Assembly (NCBI GenBank): GCA_013205335.1
Contig: JABMNB010000369.1
Coordinates: forward strand, 1 to 9,929
Direction of reading: 5' to 3'
DNA: 9,929 bases
Source of the DNA: Rhodospirillales bacterium
GTDB taxonomy: Bacteria; Pseudomonadota; Alphaproteobacteria; Reyranellales; Reyranellaceae
In this document: piece after piece, positions 1 to 5,870 of the stretch
How the letters are laid out: each line of letters starts with the position of its first letter
Numbering within the stretch: position 1 is the first letter of the stretch
Translations under genes and position numbers: made by a program
Notes under the pieces: generated by a model
Databases searched by the model: none
The model's input: only the letters and a program-made list of their open reading frames with translations
Told to the model about the DNA's origin: nothing

Positions 1-15
1 GAATTGATTCAATTC
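1..15. repeat. AT-rich 15-bp palindrome at left edge
   Basis: GAATTGA-T-TCAATTC is a perfect inverted repeat (7-bp arms, 1-base centre) in an AT-rich patch that stands out from the GC-rich surroundings. It lies in the 81 bases downstream of the minus-strand gene ending at 82. No gene is visible in 1-81: the only ATGs there are followed at once by stop codons. The palindrome could be an operator or promoter element of a gene beyond the window edge, or chance. The flanking sequence needed to decide is missing. Confidence 0.3.
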
Positions 16-81
16 ATTTCCGGTCAGCCTCTCAGGATGAGGAGGAGTGGGGCAATGTGAGACGGAAGGACTCTAGCCGGG

Positions 82-1455
82 TCAGTTCAGCTTGTGCAGG
101 TTGACCGACCAGGTGACGGGCGCGCCGTAGGCGTTGCGCGACTGGCCGCTGCAGATCGCCACGTTGTCGGCGCCGCGCTGGCAGACGAGTTGGTCGGCGA
201 ACCAGCGCGAGCCGTCGTTGCAGGTCGAGTCGGCATCGCGCAGGCGAAGCACCGCGCCCTCGAACCGCGCCTGGGCCCGCGTACGGCACGCGGTGCGGCC
301 GCGCCGCCATTCGAGTTGGCCGGCTCCGTTCGCATCGAAGCAGTAGGACGAGATGCCGGGTTGCATCTGCAGCGCTTCGTGGCGGAACGGGTCGGTGCGC
401 CAGCAGCCCTGCATGAAGGAGTAATCGTTGGTCGGCGCATTGGGCAGGCGCAGGCGATTGTCCGCCGGATTGCGCGGTTGCGGTGCCGGCACTGGCTTCG
501 GTGGCGCCACTTTTGGCGGCGCGGGCGCAGGCGGCGGCGGTGCGACCGCGACCTGCGGCGGCTTGGGCGGTTCGGGCGGCTTGCAGTCGGTGATGCGCCG
601 TTTCAGTTCCGCTTCCGCCAGACCCAGTTCGACCTTCAGGACGCGTTCGCGCGACTGCTGGGTCGAGAAGGCGGCCTTCAGCGCCGGCAGAGTATCGGGC
701 GGTGCCTCCAGCGGCGGCGGTGCGGGCGGCCCTTCGCGCGTGGCAAAGGCAACGTCGGGCGGGACGGGCAACAGGCCGCGCAGCAGCCACGCCCCCGCCA
801 GCAGGAGCAGGAGCAGCGGCAGTGCGGCAGCAAACGTACGCCACCAGGGAATGCCAGCGGCCGGCATGACGGCCGGCAGGGCGGACACCGGCGCCCTCTG
901 ATTGGCTTCGAGGACCGGTCGCCGCTCCAGTGGTCGGGCATGCGGCGCGTTCCCGTCTGGCACGCGCGCGTCGGGTACCCGCGGCAGGGCGAGGGGCAGC
1001 AGCGCATTTGCTGCTTCCTTCTCGTAGCCCCAGGCGACGATGACCGGCCGGTCGCCGACCAGGAAGACGAAGGCGGGGGACGGCGTTCGTGCGGCGAGCT
1101 TCAGCGACAGGCCGACGACGCCGGTTTCTTCCTTCGGACCGTGACCCGCGAGCAGGTCGCCCAGCCGACGGATTTCCGCCAGCGTGCTCTCGACACGGGC
1201 CAGTACGGCATCGCGCTCGGCAGGGGCGAAATCTGCGACGGCGCGCACCGGGCCGGACCAGCCGGCGTACCAGTCGATGCCCTGGTCGTTCTCACGGAGC
1301 TGCGGATCGGCCAGCAGGTCGGCAGCATCGTCGCCCAGCCGGCGGCGAACGACGCGCCGCAATTGAGGCGCGGCATTGTGCAATGGCTCGCCGCGCACGC
1401 CCAAGGGGCGCACGCCGCTGCGGGTCGTCACGATGAGCGTTGTTTCGCCGGGCAT
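82..1455 (-). CDS. Membrane-anchored protein with Pro-rich linker and Cys-rich C-terminal domain (possibly SrfA-like)
   Basis: 457-residue protein of unknown function. The N-terminal ~200 residues look like a soluble, probably cytoplasmic domain. One strong transmembrane helix (about 206-228, with six consecutive leucines) follows, then a charged helical, probably coiled-coil stretch (about 255-290), then a Pro/Ala/Lys linker (about 292-330). The C-terminal domain (about 345-455) begins FMQGCWR and has six cysteines (351, 372, 390, 412, 425, 435), which fits disulfide bonding outside the cytoplasm. The layout and the GCWR...YCF pattern remind me of the SrfA family ('virulence factor' SrfA of srfABC loci). 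This is from memory, and no srfB or srfC is visible. ATG at 1455 has no strong Shine-Dalgarno site; TGA is at 82-84. It lies 101 bases downstream of the acyl-CoA ligase gene on the same strand, so it may have its own promoter. Coding is well supported by domain structure; function is not. Confidence 0.8.
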   Translation of the reverse strand: MPGETTLIVTTRSGVRPLGVRGEPLHNAAPQLRRVVRRRLGDDAADLLADPQLRENDQGIDWYAGWSGPVRAVADFAPAERDAVLARVESTLAEIRRLGDLLAGHGPKEETGVVGLSLKLAARTPSPAFVFLVGDRPVIVAWGYEKEAANALLPLALPRVPDARVPDGNAPHARPLERRPVLEANQRAPVSALPAVMPAAGIPWWRTFAAALPLLLLLLAGAWLLRGLLPVPPDVAFATREGPPAPPPLEAPPDTLPALKAAFSTQQSRERVLKVELGLAEAELKRRITDCKPPEPPKPPQVAVAPPPPAPAPPKVAPPKPVPAPQPRNPADNRLRLPNAPTNDYSFMQGCWRTDPFRHEALQMQPGISSYCFDANGAGQLEWRRGRTACRTRAQARFEGAVLRLRDADSTCNDGSRWFADQLVCQRGADNVAICSGQSRNAYGAPVTWSVNLHKLN

Positions 1456-1530
1456 GGGAAGCAGAACCTAGCCCGGCGATTATGGCGGCGCGATGGTTTG
1501 CAGCTTTCGCCGCAGGGACCGCGTCAGTTT

Positions 1531-1557
1531 GGCCCCTCAGATGGAATACGAGGGGCC
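1531..1557 (-). terminator. Hairpin at the acyl-CoA ligase stop codon, possible terminator
   Basis: GGCCCCTC (1531-1538) and GAGGGGCC (1550-1557) form a perfect 8-bp GC-rich stem with an 11-base loop. On the minus strand the stem begins at the last base of the ligase TAG stop codon. The bases after it on that strand (AAACTGACG) are not U-rich, so this is not a textbook intrinsic terminator. It could attenuate transcription or protect the mRNA 3' end between the ligase gene and the downstream gene that starts at 1455. The rest of the 1456-1530 gap shows nothing I can support. Confidence 0.4.
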
Positions 1558-3443
1558 TAGGCGGCCTTCGCCCACTCGCGCAGGACGAACTTCTGCACCT
1601 TGCCGGTCGAGGTCATCGGCAGGTCGCGGAACAGCACGAGGCGCGGGCACTTGTAGCCGGCGAGATTGGCGCGGCAGTGGGCGATGATGTCTTCTGCGCT
1701 GGCCGTGGCGCCGGGCTTCAGCATCACGAAGGCGCAGGGTGTCTCGCCCCATTTCGCGTCGGGCTTCGCTACGACTGCGGCATTGGCGACGGCGGGGTGG
1801 GCGATGATCACGCCTTCGACTTCGATGGTCGAGATGTTCTCGCCGCCCGAGATGATGATGTCCTTGGAACGGTCGCGCAGCTCGATGTAGCCGTCCTCGT
1901 GCATGACGCCCAGGTCGCCGGAGTGGAACCATCCGCCGGCGAAGGCGTCGCGCGTGGCCGCCGGGTTCTTGAGATAGCCCTTCATGGTGATGTTGCCGCG
2001 GAACATGACCTCGCCCATCGTCGCGCCGTCGCGCGGCACGTTCTTCATGGTTCGCGGATCCATGACCGTGACGCCATCCTCGGCCGCGTAGCGCACACCC
2101 TGTCGAGCCTTCAGCCGTGCGCGGTCGTGCGCGGGGAGCGCATCCCAGTCCTCATGCCAGGAGCAGATCGTGGCCGGTCCATAGACCTCGGTGAGGCCAT
2201 AGACATGGGTGACGCGGAAGTTCTGCTTCTCCAGCGCCTCGAGCACGGCGGCGGGCGGCGGCGACGCCGCTGTCATGAACTCGACCCTGCGTTTCAGCGG
2301 GCGGCGCTGGGCCGCCGTCGCGCCGATGATGAGCTGCATGATGATCGGGGCGCCGCACATGTGGCTCACGTCATTGTCGGCCAGCGCGTCGAAGATCGGC
2401 TTGGCCGCGGGTCGTCGCAGGCAGACCGAGGTGCCGGCGACCAGCGCCAAAGTCCACGGGAAGCACCAGCCGTTGCAATGGAACATCGGCAGGGTCCAGA
2501 GATAGATCGGGTGGAGGCCGATCGGCCATTGCGTCGCGTTGCCGTAGGACGAGAGCGTCGCGCCGCGATGGCTGTAGACGACGCCCTTGGGATTGCCGGT
2601 CGTGCCCGACGTATAGTTGAGCGTGATCGCGTTCCATTCGTCCGATGGATAGGCCCAGGCGAAATCGGGATCGCCATCGGCGATGAACTCCTCCCAGGTC
2701 GTGTCGCCGATCTGCGCACGGTCATCGCATTCGGGATCGTCGATGTCGACGACCAGCGGCTGGACCCTGGCGATCGCCAGCGCCTCGGTAACCACGCGGT
2801 GGAATTCGCGGTCGACCAGCAGCACCTTGGTCTCGCTGTGGTCGATGATGAAGGCGACCATCGCTGCGTCGAGGCGTGTGTTCAGCGAATTCAGCACGCC
2901 GCCCGTCATCGGTACGCCAAAGTGCGCCTCGTACATCTCGGGAATGTTGGGCGCCATGATCGCCACCGTGTCGCCGACACCGATCCCGACCCTGACCAGC
3001 GCCGAGGCGAGACGCCGGCAGCGCGCATAGGTCTCGGCCCAGCTCTGGCGGCGTTCGCCATGGATCAGCGCGACATGGTCGGGATAGACGCTGGCGGTGC
3101 GCTCGATGAACTGCAGCGGCGTCAGGGCCGCATAATTGGCGGCCGTCTTGTCGAGGTCGCGTTCGTAGATGTTCTGGGCGGCGAGGGCGGTCTTGTGCGA
3201 AACCGGACGCGGCGCCGCCAGGCGGGCCACCGAGGTGCGGCTCTTGACCGAGCGGCGCAGGCCCGGGCGGCCGAGCGGCTTGGGCGCGACTTTTTTCGGC
3301 GCGGCCATTTTCCTGGCCGAAGCTGCCTTCTTCGGCGCCGCTTTGGCGACCCGCCGGACAGGCTTCTTCGCCTTGGCGGCGACCTTGCGCTTGGCCGGAC
3401 GCTTCGACTTGCCGCTGCTCTTTACCGTCTTGCGTTTGGCCAT
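1557..3443 (-). CDS. AMP-forming medium/long-chain acyl-CoA ligase with histone-like basic N-terminal tail
   Basis: 628-residue ANL-superfamily ligase: activates a carboxylic acid with ATP to an acyl-adenylate, then transfers it to CoA. Residues about 92-628 form a complete enzyme: A3 phosphate-binding loop YTSGTTGNPKG (277-287), MFHCNGWCFPW (320-330, typical of this subgroup), A5 motif YGLTEVYGPA (415-424), A7 WFHSGDLG (505-512), A8 hinge RDRSKDIIISGGENIS (523-538), and A10 TGKVQK with likely catalytic Lys615. It resembles COG0318 ligases of the plant AAE / Thermus long-chain / DmdB type, so the substrate could be a fatty, aryl or methylthio-alkanoic acid. The first ~85 residues are an extra Lys/Ala/Arg tail. 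ATG at 3443 is preferred: GGAAG lies 5 bases upstream, and AAGGAGG (3459-3465) lies 15 bases upstream. A GTG at 3485 in frame would put that AAGGAGG inside the gene. TAG is at 1557-1559. The binding-protein gene lies 54 bases upstream. Confidence 0.93.
   Translation of the reverse strand: MAKRKTVKSSGKSKRPAKRKVAAKAKKPVRRVAKAAPKKAASARKMAAPKKVAPKPLGRPGLRRSVKSRTSVARLAAPRPVSHKTALAAQNIYERDLDKTAANYAALTPLQFIERTASVYPDHVALIHGERRQSWAETYARCRRLASALVRVGIGVGDTVAIMAPNIPEMYEAHFGVPMTGGVLNSLNTRLDAAMVAFIIDHSETKVLLVDREFHRVVTEALAIARVQPLVVDIDDPECDDRAQIGDTTWEEFIADGDPDFAWAYPSDEWNAITLNYTSGTTGNPKGVVYSHRGATLSSYGNATQWPIGLHPIYLWTLPMFHCNGWCFPWTLALVAGTSVCLRRPAAKPIFDALADNDVSHMCGAPIIMQLIIGATAAQRRPLKRRVEFMTAASPPPAAVLEALEKQNFRVTHVYGLTEVYGPATICSWHEDWDALPAHDRARLKARQGVRYAAEDGVTVMDPRTMKNVPRDGATMGEVMFRGNITMKGYLKNPAATRDAFAGGWFHSGDLGVMHEDGYIELRDRSKDIIISGGENISTIEVEGVIIAHPAVANAAVVAKPDAKWGETPCAFVMLKPGATASAEDIIAHCRANLAGYKCPRLVLFRDLPMTSTGKVQKFVLREWAKAA
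3189..3443 (-). other. Histone-H1/AlgP-like basic tail of the acyl-CoA ligase
   Basis: Codes for residues 1-85 of the ligase. Residues 1-93 contain about 31 Lys/Arg and no Asp or Glu; the first acidic residue is Glu94. The composition is Lys, Ala, Arg, Pro, Val and Ser in short KxxK and AAPKK-like units, as in histone H1, AlgP and the C-terminal tails of PhaF-type phasins. Such tails are usually disordered and bind DNA or polyanions. The tail is in frame with the enzyme and follows the better ribosome-binding site. An internal Met46 could give a shorter product. DNA, membrane or granule binding is inference. Confidence 0.75.
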
Positions 3444-3497
3444 GATCGCTTCCGTCTGCCTCCTTCGGTGGCGGCACTCTCTCACAGGGCGCCGCGC

Positions 3498-4466
3498 CTA
3501 CTCCAGCTTGATATCGAGATCTTTCAGCAGCCTGGCGAAATAGACCTGGTCCTCGCGCACCTGGCGCGCGAACTCGACGTTCGACTGGTATTCGACGTTC
3601 TGCGCCACGAGCAGCAGCTTCTCTTTCATCTCAGGCAGGGCGGCCGCCTGCGCGGCGGCGTTGGACAGGCGCGCGAGGACGGGCTCCGGAGTTCCCCGGG
3701 GCGCGAACAATCCGAACCAGCTGCGGGCGCGGAAGCCCTTGAGATCGAGGCCGACTTCCGTCGCCGTCGGCGTGTTCGGCAGATCGGGCAGGCGTGCGGG
3801 TTGGTCGACCAGGGCGGCGAACACCTTGCCGGCCTTGGCGTAAGGCACGAAGGAGGGATCGAAGACCATCTGGATGCGCCCGTCGAACACGTCGCCGGTG
3901 GCATCCACAATGGTCTTGTAGGGCGAATGCTGCATCTGGATGCCGGCGGCCCGCGTCAGCACTTCGCCTGTGAGGTGGGTGATGGTGCCGAGACCGGAGG
4001 AGCCGAACCAGTATTTGCCCGGGTTCGCCTTGGCCAGCGCCACGAACTCCGCCCAGTTCTTGGCGCCCAGGGCATTGGTGAGCGTGACGACCAGGATCGG
4101 CGTCGAGAGACGCGCAACGGCAATGAGGTCGTCGGGATTGTATGGCACCTTCCGCGCGGCGGGCGTGATGGCCATGATCGCCGTCGGTGCCAGCAGGAGC
4201 GTGTAGCCATCGGGCGCGCTGGTCGCGACCATTTGCGCGCCGACGCCGCCGGAGGCGCCGGGCTTGTCTTCGACGATGATCTGCTGGCCGAGCGACACGC
4301 TCATCTTCTCGGCGTAGAGCCGGGCCACCTGGTCGGCCGAGCCGCCGGGCCCGTAGGGTACGATCAAGCGGATCGGCTTCGTCGGCCAATTCGTCGATTG
4401 CGCCTGCACACGCGTCGACGCCAGCGCGGCAAGCCCGCCCAGCGTCACCCCACGGCGACCGACCAT
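3498..4466 (-). CDS. Bug-family (TctC-like) tripartite tricarboxylate transporter substrate-binding protein
   Basis: 322-residue periplasmic solute-binding protein, which captures a small carboxylate for a TctA/TctB-type carrier or for signalling. It has a short N-terminal signal, MVGRRGVTLGG..., with twin arginines at 4-5 (Tat-like but imperfect), a hydrophobic stretch, and a probable cleavage after VQA (20-22). The mature start matches the Bug pattern: WPTKPIRLIVPYGPGGSADQ (27-45; usual form 'P.KPIR.VVPF.PGG..D'), then VEDKPGASGGVGAQ (65-78), APDGYTLLL (84-92), FGSSGLGT (154-161) and MQHSPYK (178-184). Full family length. ATG at 4466 has GGGAGGG at 4471-4477, 4 bases upstream. No TctA or TctB gene is visible; orphan binding proteins are common in this family. 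It lies 54 bases upstream of the acyl-CoA ligase gene, which suggests the ligase activates the imported acid. The ligand cannot be read from the sequence. Confidence 0.93.
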   Translation of the reverse strand: MVGRRGVTLGGLAALASTRVQAQSTNWPTKPIRLIVPYGPGGSADQVARLYAEKMSVSLGQQIIVEDKPGASGGVGAQMVATSAPDGYTLLLAPTAIMAITPAARKVPYNPDDLIAVARLSTPILVVTLTNALGAKNWAEFVALAKANPGKYWFGSSGLGTITHLTGEVLTRAAGIQMQHSPYKTIVDATGDVFDGRIQMVFDPSFVPYAKAGKVFAALVDQPARLPDLPNTPTATEVGLDLKGFRARSWFGLFAPRGTPEPVLARLSNAAAQAAALPEMKEKLLLVAQNVEYQSNVEFARQVREDQVYFARLLKDLDIKLE

Positions 4467-4471
4467 CGTTC

Positions 4472-4501
4472 CCTCCCGGGATCATTCTCGTTGGCGGGAG
4501 G
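4472..4501 (-). promoter_or_regulatory. Leader hairpin that can mask the Shine-Dalgarno of the binding-protein gene
   Basis: In the minus-strand mRNA, CCTCCCG (4501-4495) can pair perfectly with CGGGAGG (4478-4472) across a 16-base loop. The second arm contains most of the GGGAGGG Shine-Dalgarno site of the Bug-family gene starting at 4466. The stem would cover the site, so translation could depend on its opening. The pairing is seen in the sequence; regulatory use is inference, as any strong Shine-Dalgarno in GC-rich DNA easily finds a partner. Confidence 0.35.
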
Positions 4502-4530
4502 ATAGCGGCAGACGGGGGGCAGTGACAGCC

Positions 4531-4549
4531 GTTCCTGGATGACAGGAAC
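4531..4549. promoter_or_regulatory. 19-bp inverted repeat in the divergent intergenic region, candidate operator
   Basis: GTTCCTG-GATGA-CAGGAAC: perfect 7-bp arms with a 5-base spacer, centred at 4540, between the divergent Bug-family gene and the P450 fusion. The dyad size suits a dimeric repressor (TetR, GntR or MarR type). BM3 of Priestia megaterium is controlled by the TetR-type repressor Bm3R1 at a palindrome upstream of its operon, so similar control is plausible, but this sequence is different and no regulator gene lies in the window. Confidence 0.4.
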
Positions 4550-4552
4550 ACG

Positions 4553-4582
4553 TCGACAAAGCGCGGGGCGACAGGCCATTTT
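4553..4582 (+). promoter_or_regulatory. Weak sigma70-like promoter candidate for the P450 gene
   Basis: TCGACA (4553-4558, five of six matches to TTGACA) is followed after 18 bases by CATTTT (4577-4582), a poor -10 box. It begins 3 bases after the inverted repeat at 4531-4549 and would leave a leader of about 60 bases. Alphaproteobacterial promoters are often degenerate, so this is only a candidate. Confidence 0.2.
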
Positions 4583-4648
4583 AGGTGGAGTCACGACGTC
4601 GGCCCGGTGGTCCGCGGGAAATCGAACTTTGTCTGAAGGCATCGCATC

Positions 4649-5869
4649 ATGTCGCTGAATGAGCCGGTTCCCCAACCGCCCCTGAAACCCATCGTCGGCA
4701 ATCTCACAGAGCTGCAGGGCGGCTGCCCGATTCAAAGCCTCATGGGGCTCGCCCGCACCTACGGGCCGTTCTTCAAGCTCACGATCATGGACCACGATAT
4801 CCATGTCGCGAGCTCGCAGGAGCTTGTGAACGAACTGTGCGACGAGACGCGCTTCGGCAAGCGCATCCAGGGGGCCTTGAAGGAAATCCGCGCGGTTGCC
4901 GGCGACGGGCTGTTCACGGCCTATGGCCACGAGCCCAACTGGGCGAAGGCCCATCGCATCCTGGTCCCGGCGTTCGGGCCGATCGCCATCCGCGGCATGT
5001 TCGACAGGATGCTCGACATCGCCGACCAGATGTTCGTGCGCTGGGAGCGGTTCGGGCCGAGCGCCGTCATCGAGGTCGCCGACAACATGACGCGGCTCAC
5101 GCTCGATACGATCGCCCTCTGTGCGTTCGACTACCGGTTCAACAGCTTCTACCAGGACGACATGCATCCCTTCGTTTCCGCCATGGTGGGAACGCTGCAG
5201 GAGGCCTCGAACCGCTCGCGCCGGCCGAAGCTTCTCAGCAGCCTCATGCTGTCCAAGGCGCGTCAGTTCCAGGCCGACAAGGAGTTGATGGACAAGGTCG
5301 CGCGCGAACTCATCGCCGAGCGGCGTCGCGATCCGAAGGGCAACGAGAAGAACGACCTTCTCAATCTGATGCTCAACGGCGTCGATCCCGTCACCGGCGA
5401 GAAGCTGAGCGACGAGAACATCGGCTATCAGATGATCACCTTCCTGATCGCCGGCCACGAGACCACGAGCGGGCTGTTGTCCTTCGCGACCTATCTGTTG
5501 CTCAAGAATCCGGACGTCCTCCAGAAAGCGCGGAGCATCGTCGACGAGGTCCTCGGCGAGGAGGTGCCGCGGGTCGAGCATCTCGCGCAGCTCCGGTACA
5601 TCGAGCAGATTCTGATGGAGGCGCTGCGTATCTGGCCGACCGCCTCGGTCTTCTCCGTCAGTCCGCACAAGGACACGGTGCTGGCCGGGAAGTACCCGCT
5701 CTCGACGCGCGACATCGTGATGGTCCTGGAGCCGATGCTCCATCGCGATCCCAAGGTGTGGGGCGACGACGTGGAAGCCTTCAGGCCCGAGCGCTTCGCG
5801 CCGGAGAATGCCAGCCAGTTGCCGCCGAATGCCTGGAAGCCGTTCGGCAATGGCGCGCGGGCCTGCATT
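4649..5869 (+). CDS. Heme (P450) domain of the CYP102-type fusion, 5' piece
   Basis: Residues 1-407 in the native frame. Landmarks: GDGLFT (85-90, Phe89 matching BM3 Phe87), DMTRLTLDTI-like core (NMTRLTLDTIALCAF, 146-160), I-helix FLIAGHETTSG (265-275, oxygen-activating Thr272 matching BM3 Thr268), ExxR (Glu324-Arg327), PERF (380-383), and the heme loop FGNGARAC with Cys406 (BM3 Cys400). No N-terminal membrane anchor, as in BM3. ATG at 4649 with GAAGG at 4635-4639, 9 bases upstream. BM3's carboxylate anchors Arg47 and Tyr51 align with His49 and Val53, so substrate preference may differ. After Ile407 the frame continues out of register to a stop at 6698-6700, giving a 683-residue product whose last ~276 residues are low-complexity Arg/Ala/Gly sequence with no family resemblance. 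That product would lack the end of the heme-binding loop and the L helix. Confidence 0.93.
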
Positions 5870-5870
5870 C
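5870..5870 (+). other. Single extra base (frameshift point) in the P450 fusion
   Basis: The sequence reads TGC ATT C GGA CGC CCC TTT GCC ATG CAG. Without the C it gives Cys-Ile-Gly-Arg-Pro-Phe-Ala-Met-Gln, the expected continuation of FGNGxRACIG; with it the frame becomes Ile-Arg-Thr-Pro-Leu. The conserved Gly directly after Ile fixes the lesion to within one or two bases. There is no homopolymer of more than one base at the point itself; a CCCC run lies 6 bases downstream. Confidence 0.85.

Noticed and set aside
94..1560. 488-codon plus-strand open frame opposite the unknown membrane protein
   Set aside because: Arg/Gly/Ala-rich with no domain. The minus-strand frame has a clear transmembrane helix, linker and Cys-rich domain, as expected of a real protein.
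3444..3485. Upstream GTG start for the acyl-CoA ligase
   Set aside because: It would add 14 residues coded by the leader that contains the AAGGAGG and GGAAG ribosome-binding sequences for the ATG at 3443.
1440..4505. 1021-codon plus-strand open frame antisense to the ligase and binding-protein genes
   Set aside because: Its translation is His/Arg/Asp/Gly-rich with no family resemblance, while the minus strand carries two complete, recognisable enzymes. It reflects scarce stop codons in GC-rich antisense DNA.
5808..5870. Separate reductase gene starting at ATG 5808 or 5829
   Set aside because: The bases up to 5870 encode conserved P450 sequence in another frame, neither ATG has a well-spaced ribosome-binding site, and the resulting N-terminus matches nothing.
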